Source: Candidatus Thioglobus sp. NP1
GTDB taxonomy: Bacteria; Pseudomonadota; Gammaproteobacteria; PS1; Pseudothioglobaceae
Assembly: GCF_003326015.1 (NCBI RefSeq)
Contig: NZ_CP023860.1
Span: 1,364,001-1,428,000, forward strand
Direction of reading: 5' to 3'
DNA: 64,000 nt
Under the pieces are notes generated by a model. The model saw only the letters and a program-made list of their open reading frames with translations, ran no database searches and was not told the origin of the DNA. Made by a program: the position numbers and the translations under genes. Numbering within the stretch: position 1 is the first letter of the stretch; the number at the start of each line of letters is the position of its first letter. Below, in pieces: positions 20,698 to 33,259 of the stretch.

Positions 20698-21954
20698 ATG
20701 AATAGGTTTATTTACACAATACTGATGTATCTCAGCTTGCCATTTGCTGTCCTTAGAATTTTAATAAAAGACAGTAAAAATAAATCTTGGAAGCAAAAGC
20801 TTAAAAATCAATTAGGCTATGTGAATAATCTTCAAGGGAAAGTAATTTGGATTCATTGCGTATCAGTAGGAGAATTTAATGCAGCTAAGCCACTAATTGA
20901 TCAATTATTAAAAAAATATCCTTCACATAAGCTGGTAATTACCACAACTACTATTACTGGTGCAGATGCAACAAAAAGTCATTATCAAAATAGAGTGATA
21001 CACTATTTTTTTCCTTTTGATTTACCCTTTATTGTAGGTTCCTTTATAAATAAAATTAATCCTATTACTTGTATTTTATTAGAGACAGAAATTTGGCCTA
21101 ATCTTATAAACAGTCTTAATAAAAAAGCTATCCCTGTAGTACTTATCAATGCACGTCTTTCGGAGCAATCTTTCGATAAATATCAAAGATTTTCCTCAAA
21201 ACTTGTTGAAAAAACTATCAATCAGTTTACGTTTATTGGCTCTCAAAATAATCCATCTAGGGAACGTTTTTTATCTCTTGGTGCGTCACCAGATAAGGTT
21301 ATTATGGTTGGTAATTTGAAGTTTGACAGTCATGAAAAAATTAACTCAGCTTTGGATGAAGAAATAAGATTAATAGTTGGTAAAAGAGATATTATAGTTT
21401 TTGCAAGCACTCGTAATGGGGAAGAAAATCAAATTATTCAAAGTTATAATAATCTCAAAGAAAAATTTGATGCTCTTCTATTTATCATCCCAAGACATCC
21501 AGAAAGATTTGATGAAGTTTTCAATATGGTTAGTAAAACTGGTCTCAAGGTTGCAAGGAGATCTGAAAATCTTCAATGTAGCAATATGGATGTGCTAATT
21601 GGTGACAGCATGGGTGAAATGATGGCCTATTATAAATTTTGTCATATAGCTTTTATTGGTGGTAGCCTCTCAAATACTGGAGGACAAAATATGCTTGAAG
21701 CTGCCTCAGCATCTAAACCTATAATTTTTGGCCCAAGTATTCATAACTTTGAGGAGGTTGCAAAGTCTCTTCTAAAGAGGAATGCCGCTATACAAGTTGG
21801 AAATTCTGATGAATTAATGCAAACTATTTCTGAATTACTTTTAGATAAAAAAAGACAATTAATACTTGGTAAAAATGCCAAATCTACCTATGAAAAAAAT
21901 CAAGGTTCAATTAATAAAGTTATAGAACTTATCACCCCTGTTATCGAATCTTAA
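20698..21954 (+). CDS. waaA: 3-deoxy-D-manno-octulosonic acid transferase
   Basis: 418 residues, GT30 family, membrane-associated. It adds Kdo to lipid A precursor, so the cell makes LPS. An N-terminal anchor is followed by WIHCVSVGEFNAAKPLI, the acidic LLETEIWPN motif, and C-terminal FIGGSLSNTGGQNMLE. There is no clear Shine-Dalgarno. A 13-codon reading frame (20664-20705, MKNSLLKK...) overlaps the start in another frame and might couple translation, but this is speculative. The 250 bp upstream, shared with divergent obgE, hold AT-rich sequence and no other gene. Confidence 0.93.
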   Translation: MNRFIYTILMYLSLPFAVLRILIKDSKNKSWKQKLKNQLGYVNNLQGKVIWIHCVSVGEFNAAKPLIDQLLKKYPSHKLVITTTTITGADATKSHYQNRVIHYFFPFDLPFIVGSFINKINPITCILLETEIWPNLINSLNKKAIPVVLINARLSEQSFDKYQRFSSKLVEKTINQFTFIGSQNNPSRERFLSLGASPDKVIMVGNLKFDSHEKINSALDEEIRLIVGKRDIIVFASTRNGEENQIIQSYNNLKEKFDALLFIIPRHPERFDEVFNMVSKTGLKVARRSENLQCSNMDVLIGDSMGEMMAYYKFCHIAFIGGSLSNTGGQNMLEAASASKPIIFGPSIHNFEEVAKSLLKRNAAIQVGNSDELMQTISELLLDKKRQLILGKNAKSTYEKNQGSINKVIELITPVIES

Positions 21955-21964
21955 ATAAGAGGAG

Positions 21965-24864
<2,900 letters not shown>

Positions 24865-24895
24865 TAAAACCTACTTAATAAAATAGAAGAAATTA

Positions 24896-25351
24896 ATGAA
24901 CCAGAAAAAAATATTTTATTTACTTTCATTAATTACAATATTTTTTGTTGGTCATTACTATTCACAGTTTAATAATAAGGCTGCTAATCCCGAAACTATT
25001 TCAATAAATACTGGGATTCCTATTGAGCAATATGATGACGATATATTAAATCTTCAATTACTCCTAGATGAGCATGATAGTCAGCTTATTTCAGCCCTTG
25101 ATAAACTTCAAATCACAAAGCAAAAACTTAATCTTTCATTAAGCAAGATACAAATACTTGAAAACGAATTAATTAAAATTAATAAAATATACAAACTAAA
25201 TGAAGTTGAATTAAAAGAAGCTAATATTCGAATTTTGAAAAGTAAAGATAATATAAATATATTTACAAAAATGTTAGCTGATACTGAGCTTGAATTGGAG
25301 CTTTCAAAATTTGAACTTGAACTTGCAGAAGATCGGCTTCACTCTCAATAA
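24896..25351 (+). CDS. membrane-anchored coiled-coil protein, function unknown
   Basis: 151 residues. One hydrophobic segment (residues 5-22, YLLSLITIFFVGHYY) near the N-terminus is followed, after a short linker, by a long Lys/Glu/Leu-rich helix with heptad-like leucines (residues 50-148), so a periplasmic coiled coil is likely. I recognise no family. It starts 31 nt after hemB on the same strand and may share its transcript. The coding sequence is very AT-rich, like its surroundings. Confidence 0.65.
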   Translation: MNQKKIFYLLSLITIFFVGHYYSQFNNKAANPETISINTGIPIEQYDDDILNLQLLLDEHDSQLISALDKLQITKQKLNLSLSKIQILENELIKINKIYKLNEVELKEANIRILKSKDNINIFTKMLADTELELELSKFELELAEDRLHSQ

Positions 25352-25371
25352 AATTTTCTAATTACATTTAT

Positions 25372-26037
25372 TTACGAATAATAATTAACTATCTCTGATA
25401 TATCTTCGCGAGATGTTCTATAAGTATTTATTGCTTTAGTTTTATCCTCATAACCAATAGCCATTCCACATAGAACAATTTTATCTTTATAGTATGATAA
25501 TTCATTTCGGACAATATCTGGATACTCACCAAGCGCGGCTTGTGGGCATGTTGCTAGACCATACTCAACGGCTGAAAGCATAATAGATTGAATAAACATA
25601 CCATAGTCCATAAAAGAGCCTTTCTCCATTGTTTTATCAATAAAAAAAAGTAATACGACAGGTGCATTAAATGCCTGATAATTTAATGCCCATTGATCTA
25701 ACTGTCTCTTTTTATCTTCTCTACTAATCTTTAATGTTGAATATAGTAATAAGCCACACTCTTTTCTTCTTCTTTTATATTGCCCCGCCCATTCTAATGG
25801 ATAATATTTATAGTCCATAGACCCTTTATTACCATCACGAAAAGCTTTTTCTAACTTAGTACATAAATTATCTTTACTAGCTCCAGTTAGAACCGCAACC
25901 TGCCAGGGCTGGGTATTTACTCCTGATGGTGCTGTTTTTGCCTGATTAATAATTTTATTTATTAGATCAATTGAAACATCTTTATCTAAAAAAGCTCTTG
26001 TTGATTTCCGTTTCTCTAAAGCAGTCTTAACATCCAT
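25372..26037 (-). CDS. nitroreductase family protein
   Basis: 221 residues, FMN-dependent oxidoreductase fold. The N-terminal RKSTRAF motif and the TAPSGVNTQPWQ stretch bind FMN. GLATCPQAALGEYPDIVRN is the usual C-terminal family region. The electron acceptor is unknown. It sits 23 nt after an EamA transporter gene, and both follow acs on the minus strand, probably as one transcript. Confidence 0.88.
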   Translation of the reverse strand: MDVKTALEKRKSTRAFLDKDVSIDLINKIINQAKTAPSGVNTQPWQVAVLTGASKDNLCTKLEKAFRDGNKGSMDYKYYPLEWAGQYKRRRKECGLLLYSTLKISREDKKRQLDQWALNYQAFNAPVVLLFFIDKTMEKGSFMDYGMFIQSIMLSAVEYGLATCPQAALGEYPDIVRNELSYYKDKIVLCGMAIGYEDKTKAINTYRTSREDISEIVNYYS

Positions 26038-26060
26038 AAATTACTCCATTAATTTTTTCA

Positions 26061-26945
26061 TTAGGTGTTGGCTGGTTTTGCATAAAGTACTATTATATTT
26101 CCAAAAATAATTAATAGAACACCAATTAAACCCACCCAACTCCACTGATAGTCTTCATAAAAGGTTGATAAAAGTAATGCAATTGTAGGAGTAAAAATAT
26201 TAACATAAGATGCCTTATCAGCACCTATATTTCCTACTAGTTTTAAATAAACACCAAACCCAATAGCTGACGCTACAACTGCTAAATATATAAGGGATGC
26301 AAGGTAGGTATAACTAGTATCTATACTTAAACTAATATCACTTATTGCTATGTAAGCTATTATTAGAATAGAACCATACAACATACTAAATGCATTACTT
26401 TGAACTAGTGGCATTTTTCGAGCTTGTAATTGACCAGATAATAACATTCCAATTGATGCAAAGAAAGTTGCAAGTAGCATCCAAAGAAACCCCTTAACTA
26501 CTCCTGACTCAAGTGACCATTGGGTTGCACTAATTTCATTTGAAAATATTATAGATAAACCAAATATTCCAACTATCGCACCAAAAAGAATTGGCAATCT
26601 TATGGGTTTTTTAAAAAAAATAAATCCATTAAAAACTGTAAATAAAGTAAGAGTTGAAAAGATAAGGCATATTAAACCTGAAGCTAAATAAAAGGTACCA
26701 AAGTATGCACAAACATAGTTAATGCAGAATAGAAAAAAACCCAATAGCAGCCAACTTACATGCTCTCTCCAAGAAAAAGAAAGCTTAAGACCACGAAAAT
26801 AACACCATACAAAAAGTATAAATGAGGCAAGTAAAAATCGCCACACTATTGACACCTGAGGTGCAACATCTCCTAATTGAAAAGTAATAGCAAACCATGA
26901 TGAACCCCAGGCAAGAAGAACAATAAAGTAAAGGGCTACATTCAT
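26061..26945 (-). CDS. EamA/DMT-superfamily transporter
   Basis: 294 residues with about ten hydrophobic segments in two EamA repeats, an inner-membrane exporter or permease of small metabolites. AWGSSWFAI at the N-terminus and the C-terminal NIFTPTIALLLSTFYEDYQ are typical. Substrate is unknown. It lies 34 nt after acs and 23 nt before the nitroreductase gene. Confidence 0.85.
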   Translation of the reverse strand: MNVALYFIVLLAWGSSWFAITFQLGDVAPQVSIVWRFLLASFILFVWCYFRGLKLSFSWREHVSWLLLGFFLFCINYVCAYFGTFYLASGLICLIFSTLTLFTVFNGFIFFKKPIRLPILFGAIVGIFGLSIIFSNEISATQWSLESGVVKGFLWMLLATFFASIGMLLSGQLQARKMPLVQSNAFSMLYGSILIIAYIAISDISLSIDTSYTYLASLIYLAVVASAIGFGVYLKLVGNIGADKASYVNIFTPTIALLLSTFYEDYQWSWVGLIGVLLIIFGNIIVLYAKPANT

Positions 26946-26979
26946 TTTTTGTAGTTAAAAATTTCTATGAAAAATGTTT

Positions 26980-28896
26980 TTATTTGACTCTATTTGAGAT
27001 CAATTCATCAACGACACCTGGCTCTGATAAAGTAGAAGTATCTCCTAGATTAGCGTAATCATCCTCAGCTATCTTTCTGAGTATCCGCCTCATAATTTTT
27101 CCTGATCTTGTTTTAGGAAGTCCTGGTGCGAATTGAATTTTATCTACAGTTGCAATCGGTCCAATCTCTTTTCTAACCAAAGCAACTAAATCTTTTTTGA
27201 GCTCATCATTACCCTCAGTACCAGCCATTAAAGAAACATAAGCATAAATGCCCTGCCCTTTAATTTCATGTGGCATTCCAACAACCGCAGCCTCACTGAC
27301 ATTGCTATGCAGGACCATTGCAGATTCAATTTCAGCAGTACCGAGACGATGGCCTGAAATATTTAATACATCATCAACTCTTCCAGTTATCCAATAATAA
27401 CCATCTGAATCTCTCTTAACACCATCGCCAGCAAAATATTTACCTGGATAGGTTGAAAAATAAGCCTCTATAAATCGAGAATGATTATTATAAAGAGTTC
27501 TCATTTGACCTGGCCAAGATCTAGCAAGGACTAGAACACCCGATGCTTCACCATCAAGAACCTCTCCTTTCTCACTTAAAACCTGAGGTTCAACACCAAA
27601 AAATGGTTTTGAAGCTGAGCCAGGCTTTAATGGAGTTGCATACGGCATTGGTGTAATCATATGACCTCCAGTTTCAGTTTGCCACCATGTATCAACAACT
27701 GGACATCTTTTTTCTCCAATAACATTGTAATACCACTCCCATGCCTCAGGATTTATTGGTTCGCCAACTGTGCCTAAAATCTTTAAACTGGATCTTGAGG
27801 TCTTATTAACAAGATCATCACCAGCACCCATTAATGCTCTAATTGCCGTTGGTGCAGTATAAAAGATATTGACTTGATGCTTATCTACAACCTGCCAAAA
27901 CCTAGAGGCATCTGGATAGGTAGGAATACCTTCAAACATGAGAGTTGTAGCACCATTTGCTAGGGGGCCATAAACAATATAAGAATGTCCTGTTACCCAG
28001 CCAACATCTGCAGTGCACCAATAAATATCCCCTTCTTGATAATCAAAAGTGTATTTATGAGTCATAGCAGCATAAAGTAAATAACCACCTGAAGTATGAA
28101 GCACACCTTTTGGTTTTCCCGTTGAGCCTGATGTATAAAGAATGAATAATGGATTTTCAGCATCAAACATTTCACAAGGAAAATCAGTTGAGGCATCTTT
28201 TACAAGCTCATGATACCAAACATCTTTATCATTCCACTTAACCTCTCCTCCAGTTCTCTTAACAACAACAATATGATCGACACATTCACAATCCTTTGTA
28301 GCTTGATCAACATTAGCTTTTAACGGTATAGATTTTCCTCCACGAACGCCCTCATCAGCAGTAATAACTAATTTACACTCACTGTCCAAAATTCTATCTC
28401 TTAGAGCGTCAGGTGAGAAGCCTCCAAATACTACTGAATGAATTGCTCCAAGTCTTGAACAAGCTAGCATAGCAATAGTCGCCTCAACAATCATTGGCAT
28501 ATAAAGACAAATTCGATCGCCCTGTTTAACACCTAGATCTTTCATACCATTTGAAAACTTACAAACTCTTTGATGCAGTTCTTTATAGGTTATCGATTCA
28601 CTTGTGTTTGGGTCATCCCCCTCCCAAATAATTGCAATCTGTTCGGCTCTTTCAGGAAGATGACGATCTAAACAATTATAAGAAACATTTAAAGTTGCGC
28701 CTTCAAACCAAGCAATTTTGCCTTTATTAAAATCTACATCTGAAACCTTATCCCATTTTTTATCCCAATCAATAAAAATTTCTGCTTGTTTTGCCCAAAA
28801 ATCATCAGGGTTATTAATTGAATCGTCATACATTAACTGATAAGTTTGTGCATTAATTAATGGTTTTTTATCACTGTGCATTATTGGATATGTCAT
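26980..28896 (-). CDS. acs: acetyl-CoA synthetase
   Basis: 638 residues. It activates acetate to acetyl-CoA with ATP. Core motifs are [11 protein letters not shown] (P-loop-like), [15 protein letters not shown] and the C-terminal [11 protein letters not shown], whose lysine is the usual acetylation control site. Length and order fit the AMP-forming Acs family. It has a good ribosome site (AAGAGGAA) and leads an acs-transporter-nitroreductase run. Confidence 0.95.
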   Translation of the reverse strand: MTYPIMHSDKKPLINAQTYQLMYDDSINNPDDFWAKQAEIFIDWDKKWDKVSDVDFNKGKIAWFEGATLNVSYNCLDRHLPERAEQIAIIWEGDDPNTSESITYKELHQRVCKFSNGMKDLGVKQGDRICLYMPMIVEATIAMLACSRLGAIHSVVFGGFSPDALRDRILDSECKLVITADEGVRGGKSIPLKANVDQATKDCECVDHIVVVKRTGGEVKWNDKDVWYHELVKDASTDFPCEMFDAENPLFILYTSGSTGKPKGVLHTSGGYLLYAAMTHKYTFDYQEGDIYWCTADVGWVTGHSYIVYGPLANGATTLMFEGIPTYPDASRFWQVVDKHQVNIFYTAPTAIRALMGAGDDLVNKTSRSSLKILGTVGEPINPEAWEWYYNVIGEKRCPVVDTWWQTETGGHMITPMPYATPLKPGSASKPFFGVEPQVLSEKGEVLDGEASGVLVLARSWPGQMRTLYNNHSRFIEAYFSTYPGKYFAGDGVKRDSDGYYWITGRVDDVLNISGHRLGTAEIESAMVLHSNVSEAAVVGMPHEIKGQGIYAYVSLMAGTEGNDELKKDLVALVRKEIGPIATVDKIQFAPGLPKTRSGKIMRRILRKIAEDDYANLGDTSTLSEPGVVDELISNRVK

Positions 28897-28980
28897 TTAA
28901 TTCCTCTTAAGATAAAAACATCAAAAAATCCATGTTACCAAACTCGTTGTAAAGAGTTGTAAAAAAAATTGAATTGAACA

Positions 28981-29012
28981 AAAAAAAATGACGCAAAGCG
29001 TCATTTTTTTAT
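28981..29012 (-). terminator. bidirectional-looking intrinsic terminator after rpoZ
   Basis: Perfect 7-bp stem ATGACGC/GCGTCAT with an AAA loop (28988-29004), flanked by A-runs on the left and a T-run on the right. It terminates rpoZ transcripts on the minus strand and insulates acs. Confidence 0.85.
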
Positions 29013-29029
29013 AAAAAATTTAAGAAATT

Positions 29030-29374
29030 TTATTCGTCTTCTTCCTTAATAGCTAAATCATCACTTTCTTGCTTAGCATCCAGAGTTGTTTCAGAAAGCT
29101 CATCCTTGACTTCAGTCATCATAGCATCTTGTACTAATTTATCCTGAGCATTGAGTTCTTCTTCCATTGCATACTCTTCAGTAAGAATAGAAGCATCAAT
29201 TAATCCAGCTTCAATTTCTCTTAGAGCAAGAACTGTTGGCTTATCTTTGCCAACATCAAGTGTAGTTCTATATCCTTGAGAATTTAGTTGATGAGCACGT
29301 TTTGCAGCAACTAAAACTAATTCAAATCTATTTTCAACCTTATCTAAACAATCTTCAACTGTAACTCTAGCCAT
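29030..29374 (-). CDS. rpoZ: RNA polymerase omega subunit
   Basis: 114 residues (E. coli 91). It assists assembly of RNA polymerase. [21 protein letters not shown] and [15 protein letters not shown] are diagnostic. The C-terminal third (from about residue 70) is an acidic extension rich in Glu and Asp. gmk and spoT, its common neighbours, are missing; instead it is divergent from dnaQ. Confidence 0.95.
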   Translation of the reverse strand: MARVTVEDCLDKVENRFELVLVAAKRAHQLNSQGYRTTLDVGKDKPTVLALREIEAGLIDASILTEEYAMEEELNAQDKLVQDAMMTEVKDELSETTLDAKQESDDLAIKEEDE

Positions 29375-29438
29375 AATCTTAATTAACCTATATAGATCAA
29401 ATGATAAAATGAGGCAATTTTACGTTATTATTGCTATT

Positions 29439-30104
29439 ATGGAAAGACTTATTGTAATGGATACTGAGACTACTGGAATTGATCCTAAAGAGGGCCATCG
29501 AATTATTGAAGTTGGAGCGGTAGAAATATCTAAAAGAGAAATAACAACTTCTGAGTTTCATAAATATGTTCAACCTAATCGAAATGTTGGAGACTCTGTA
29601 AATATTCATGGAATAACAGATAAATTTTTAATTAATAAACCACAATTTGAACAAATATCAGATGATTTATTAACTTTTATAGATGGGGCTACTCTAATAA
29701 TTCATAATGCTCCATTTGATTTAGGATTCCTCAATAATGAATTAAAAATTATTGGAATTAAGAAGAAAATTGAAGATTTGTGTCCAGTCATTGATACATT
29801 GGAGCTATCTAAAGAACAAAGACCTGGAACAATGCACAATCTAGATGCATTGTGTCGGCGTTTTGGAATTGATACTAGTGCGAGAACAAGGCATGGTGCC
29901 CTTCTTGATGCCCAAATACTTGCTCAAGTATATATTGCTATGACTGGTGGACAGTCGATTCTTTTTAATGAAGATGAAAACATAAAAGCACAAACAAGTG
30001 ACCCATTAATAGTATCAAAAATTTTAGAAAATAAAGACAATATAAAAGTTATTTATGCAAATGAAGAAGAAGTTGAAACTCATAATAACTACTTCAAAAA
30101 CTAA
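29439..30104 (+). CDS. dnaQ: DNA polymerase III epsilon subunit (3'-5' proofreading exonuclease)
   Basis: 221 residues from the start chosen at 29439 (MERLIVMDTETTG), which aligns with E. coli DnaQ; an in-frame ATG at 29409 would add ten residues, and neither has a clear ribosome site. Exo I is DTETTG, Exo II VIHNAPFDLGF and Exo III HGALLDAQILAQVY. The C-terminal tail that contacts DnaE is present but diverged. The rpoZ-dnaQ gap is only 64 bp. rnhA, often its neighbour, lies elsewhere at 58146. Confidence 0.93.
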   Translation: MERLIVMDTETTGIDPKEGHRIIEVGAVEISKREITTSEFHKYVQPNRNVGDSVNIHGITDKFLINKPQFEQISDDLLTFIDGATLIIHNAPFDLGFLNNELKIIGIKKKIEDLCPVIDTLELSKEQRPGTMHNLDALCRRFGIDTSARTRHGALLDAQILAQVYIAMTGGQSILFNEDENIKAQTSDPLIVSKILENKDNIKVIYANEEEVETHNNYFKN

Positions 30105-30151
30105 TGATAAACCGATAACTTAAATAGAGTGTTTTTGCGGTAAATTAGGGA

Positions 30152-30179
30152 TTGACTAAGAAGTCTATCACAGTATAAT
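30152..30179 (+). promoter_or_regulatory. sigma70-type promoter of the Pro-Arg-His tRNA cluster
   Basis: TTGACT (30152-30157), 16-bp spacer, TATAAT (30174-30179), ending 10 bp before tRNA-Pro. No other promoter-like sequence is evident between the three tRNA genes, so they are probably one transcript. Confidence 0.85.
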
Positions 30180-30189
30180 TACACACCTT

Positions 30190-30266
30190 CGGAGTGTGGC
30201 GCAGTCTGGTAGCGTATCTGGTTTGGGACCAGGTGGTCAGAGGTTCGAATCCTCTCACTCCGACCA
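30190..30266 (+). tRNA. tRNA-Pro (TGG)
   Basis: 77-nt cloverleaf with encoded CCA. Acceptor CGGAGTG/CACTCCG pairs fully, the anticodon loop is TTTGGGA (anticodon TGG), the T loop is TTCGAAT. First of three tRNAs. Confidence 0.97.
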
Positions 30267-30315
30267 AATTATATAATTAAAGTGCAAGCCTAGACTTTAT
30301 TAAAGCAAAGTTATT

Positions 30316-30392
30316 GCGCCCATAGCTCAGCTGGATAGAGCAACGGCCTTCTAAGCCGTAGGTCATACGTTCGAATCGTATTGGGCGCACCA
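30316..30392 (+). tRNA. tRNA-Arg (TCT)
   Basis: 77-nt cloverleaf with encoded CCA. Acceptor GCGCCCA/TGGGCGC, anticodon stem ACGGC/GCCGT, loop CTTCTAA with anticodon TCT. Confidence 0.97.
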
Positions 30393-30407
30393 CTTTTTAG
30401 ATATTAT

Positions 30408-30484
30408 GGCGGGAATAGCTCAGTTGGTAGAGCCCCGGATTGTGATTCCGGTTGTCGCGGGTTCGAGCCCCGTTTCTCGCCCCA
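30408..30484 (+). tRNA. tRNA-His (GTG)
   Basis: 77 nt including encoded G(-1) at 30408 and CCA. Anticodon stem CCGGA/TCCGG, loop TTGTGAT with anticodon GTG, T loop TTCGAGC. A short stem TATTAGG/CCTAATA (30490-30510) follows it directly. The 3' two-thirds and this stem are duplicated, in decayed form, at 33607-33675. Confidence 0.97.
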
Positions 30485-30583
30485 CTTCCTATTAGGGATT
30501 CAGCCTAATACTCAACTAAAAAAAAGTCAAAAAGTTCTTTTGCGTGCTCTTTTGGGTGCACCCTATTAAGGTATAGTAGTTTT

Positions 30584-32077
30584 ATGAAGAAACTATTCCT
30601 ACTTTTAATACTACCCTTCTTCTCATTCCAAAGTTTAGCGGGCTCTTGTCCTGATGGCAGTGATCCAGTAAAGAGTGTCTCTGAAGATAGTTCTTATTAC
30701 GTCTACAACTGTGGTAGTGCTATTAATGAGCAATTATCTTCTTCTAGTTCAAACACAAAAGCAGTAGCGGGTATTAATATTGTGAATGACCCCAATATTC
30801 ACTTTTTCAAGCCACCACAAAAGCCATATCCCACAGGTAAATTATATTGGTTTGGACGGTTGTGGCAGATGGCAGATTTTAATAAGGATGGATATAGTGA
30901 TGTTCTTTACATAGGCACTATGAATCCAAATAATGTTGAATGGACTGGGGAAGATACTGGTGGGCTTTGTGGTGGTGGAGCTTGTAAAGGCAATAAACCA
31001 TTACCATCATTGTTTTTGGGTGATGCAAAAGGCAAACTTACCTACGTACCTCAGCTACTAATTGATAAACGTGAAGATAGTGGAATGTCACTGGGAAGAC
31101 AGCTTCTTGTTGCTGATTATAATAATGATAGTATTCTTGATTTTTATATCGCAGATACTGCAGTTGGTACACATAACGGTTTTAGGGATAGCTATTTTTT
31201 AAGTCAATCTAATGGTACTTGGCTGGAATCATCAAAAACACACCTAAGCCACTCTAATTTTGAAGTATTTAACCATGGCGCCGCAACGGGTGATATTGAT
31301 AATGATGGCGATATGGATGTTGTTATTACTGAAACTAACTGGAAAACAGGAACAGCTTTATGGTGTTTAATAAATGATGGAACAGGTTATCTAAATAAAC
31401 GTAAGTGTGGAGGTATTTTTTCTTTTGCCCTAGAACTTGCTGATATCGATGGTGATGGTTATTTAGACGTATTGCTAGGGGCACACGAATTTGAGAAAAG
31501 TATAGACTTCACAGGTATTGTTTGGAATGATAGTACGGGTAATTTTTATAAGCATAACAATACCCGCTTACCTCAACATAAAAAGAAATGGGGCACAGTG
31601 CCTGAAGTTTCAGCAGCTGATTTGGATAATGATGGTGACCTAGATATTGTATACAGTAGAGCTGGTGTTTTATATGTAGGCACAGCAATACAAGTCATAG
31701 AAAACTTAGGCAACAAGAGGTTTAAAGATCACGGAATATTTCCTTTAGTTGAGGCACCAGATGACTTCAAACCAACTCACGAAGGAAATGAATGGAATGA
31801 TTTTATTGAGGATATTCGATTTAGAGATCTGGATAAAGATGGAGATATCGATTTATATTTATCAAGCTCTATGTCACTTAAGACTGACGGTATGGTTTTA
31901 CTAAATCAGGGTGATTTTGATTTTGAGTTATTACTCCCTAATGCTGCTAAAAAGTATGTAACAATTGACTCCAAAACTCCCACATCTATAAGTGAAGAGG
32001 AAAAGGCAGAAGAGCAAGCAGTGTTAGATGAAATCGAGGCATTTGAAGCAGAACTTGCAGCAGAACTTGGCAAGTAA
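30584..32077 (+). CDS. secreted FG-GAP/VCBS repeat protein
   Basis: 497 residues. A Sec signal peptide (residues 1-19, cleavage near SLA-G) is followed by at least six calcium-loop repeats of DxDxDG type starting at D98, D178, D237, D287, D346 and D415 (e.g. DIDNDGDMD, DLDKDGDID). This is the FG-GAP/VCBS beta-propeller pattern of integrin-like surface or secreted proteins, often adhesive. The C-terminus (from about 465) is a Glu/Ala-rich helix. No sorting or autotransporter domain is visible. It lies between tRNA-His and its decayed copy, so it may be acquired DNA. Base composition looks less AT-rich than its neighbours (by eye). Confidence 0.8.
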   Translation: MKKLFLLLILPFFSFQSLAGSCPDGSDPVKSVSEDSSYYVYNCGSAINEQLSSSSSNTKAVAGINIVNDPNIHFFKPPQKPYPTGKLYWFGRLWQMADFNKDGYSDVLYIGTMNPNNVEWTGEDTGGLCGGGACKGNKPLPSLFLGDAKGKLTYVPQLLIDKREDSGMSLGRQLLVADYNNDSILDFYIADTAVGTHNGFRDSYFLSQSNGTWLESSKTHLSHSNFEVFNHGAATGDIDNDGDMDVVITETNWKTGTALWCLINDGTGYLNKRKCGGIFSFALELADIDGDGYLDVLLGAHEFEKSIDFTGIVWNDSTGNFYKHNNTRLPQHKKKWGTVPEVSAADLDNDGDLDIVYSRAGVLYVGTAIQVIENLGNKRFKDHGIFPLVEAPDDFKPTHEGNEWNDFIEDIRFRDLDKDGDIDLYLSSSMSLKTDGMVLLNQGDFDFELLLPNAAKKYVTIDSKTPTSISEEEKAEEQAVLDEIEAFEAELAAELGK

Positions 32078-32080
32078 ACC

Positions 32081-32112
32081 TCACTCACTCACTCACTCAC
32101 TCATTCATTCAT
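32081..32112 (+). repeat. tetranucleotide repeat (TCAC)5(TCAT)3
   Basis: Immediately after the stop codon of the FG-GAP gene: five exact copies of TCAC (32081-32100), then three of TCAT (32101-32112). It is the only such microsatellite noticed in the window. Confidence 0.95.
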
Positions 32113-32170
32113 GATTATTGATATGTCACTAGAAGATATTGTTGCATAGTAAGGCTTTGAGATATCTCTT

Positions 32171-33259
32171 TTAAGATGCTTTAAAAATATAAATTTTTCC
32201 ATCAATCCAGTTATCACCCTCTTTCCTCAATCTCACGTTATGAGAGTCAACTAATTTAAATCCATTTGAGGCAATATCTAAGATGTAACTTTCTGAGTGA
32301 GCATAGCGCGAACTTTTTAAAAGAGAATAACCTTCATCTTCTTGAATTTCAATTGAAAATATAAATAAAGAATTTTCATTACAAGACTTCTTTACTGCAG
32401 TAAAAAAATTTGTTGGCTCACCAATATATATAAACACATCTAGAGCAATAAACAGGTCAAATTTTTCCTCTAATAATTCTAACTGTTCAACAATATCACC
32501 AACTATTAAATTATCATAAACATCTAATTCTCTCGCTTTGTCTATCATATTTGAAGAGAGGTCAATTCCTGTTAAATTATCACTAATTTGCCTCAAATCA
32601 TGACCTGCCAGCCCAGTACCACAACCCAAATCAATTACTTTTTTAAAATTAGACCTCGAATTATTTGACTTATAAATAAATTCTTTAATAATAAAGGGAA
32701 GTTTGTATTGAAGTTTTTCTACTAAAGAATCATTAAATTTTTGAGCATAATCATCAAATAAATTTTTTACATACTCTTTAGGAGGCTCTTTACTTGTATT
32801 TCCAGTAAGTGAATTAATCATATGTTGAGGTATAGCGTAGTTTGGCTTCAGTGCTAGTGCTTTTTCATAATTCTGAATAGACATGTCAACCTCTCCAAGA
32901 GTTGCATAGCAACCACCAATCATATTAAATAGAAGTGCATCTTTGGGACTATTCTTTATTAATATTTCTAGCAAGTCTAATGCATCTGGAATTTGTCCTT
33001 TGGAAAAAAAATAAATAACGCTAAGAATTTTGTTAGTATGATTAACAGCAAACTCTGGCTTGATATTTACTACCTTTTTATAACTTCTTACTGCCATATC
33101 TAGCTGACCAAGCTTATGATTTGATTGGCCTAAATTATAATGAGCTTCACAATAGTTTGGTTTTATTGAAATAGCCTTCTCATAGAGGCTAATTGCCTTA
33201 TCAAATTGACCTAAACTAAAATAACTATTACCCCTTTTATTGAAAAATATATGCTTCAT
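32171..33259 (-). CDS. TPR repeat protein fused to a SAM-dependent methyltransferase
   Basis: 362 residues. The N-terminal half (about 1-150) holds tandem TPR units, e.g. FFNKRGNSYFSLGQFDKAIS and YNLGQSNHKLGQLDMAVRS, and a third around 112-145. The C-terminal half (about 160-362) is a class I methyltransferase with motif I DLGCGTG (210-216) and motif II GIDLS (231-235). The target is unknown; TPRs suggest a protein partner. It lies on the opposite strand to the FG-GAP gene inside the tRNA-His-bounded segment. Confidence 0.82.
   Translation of the reverse strand: MKHIFFNKRGNSYFSLGQFDKAISLYEKAISIKPNYCEAHYNLGQSNHKLGQLDMAVRSYKKVVNIKPEFAVNHTNKILSVIYFFSKGQIPDALDLLEILIKNSPKDALLFNMIGGCYATLGEVDMSIQNYEKALALKPNYAIPQHMINSLTGNTSKEPPKEYVKNLFDDYAQKFNDSLVEKLQYKLPFIIKEFIYKSNNSRSNFKKVIDLGCGTGLAGHDLRQISDNLTGIDLSSNMIDKARELDVYDNLIVGDIVEQLELLEEKFDLFIALDVFIYIGEPTNFFTAVKKSCNENSLFIFSIEIQEDEGYSLLKSSRYAHSESYILDIASNGFKLVDSHNVRLRKEGDNWIDGKIYIFKAS

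Noticed and set aside
30381-30569. 62-codon open frame on the plus strand over tRNA-Arg and tRNA-His
   Set aside because: It is a by-product of the tRNA sequences (translation of T-arms) and has no ribosome site.
32081-32112. CRISPR-like repeat
   Set aside because: Units are 4 bp without spacers; it is a microsatellite. No CRISPR array or cas gene was seen in the window.
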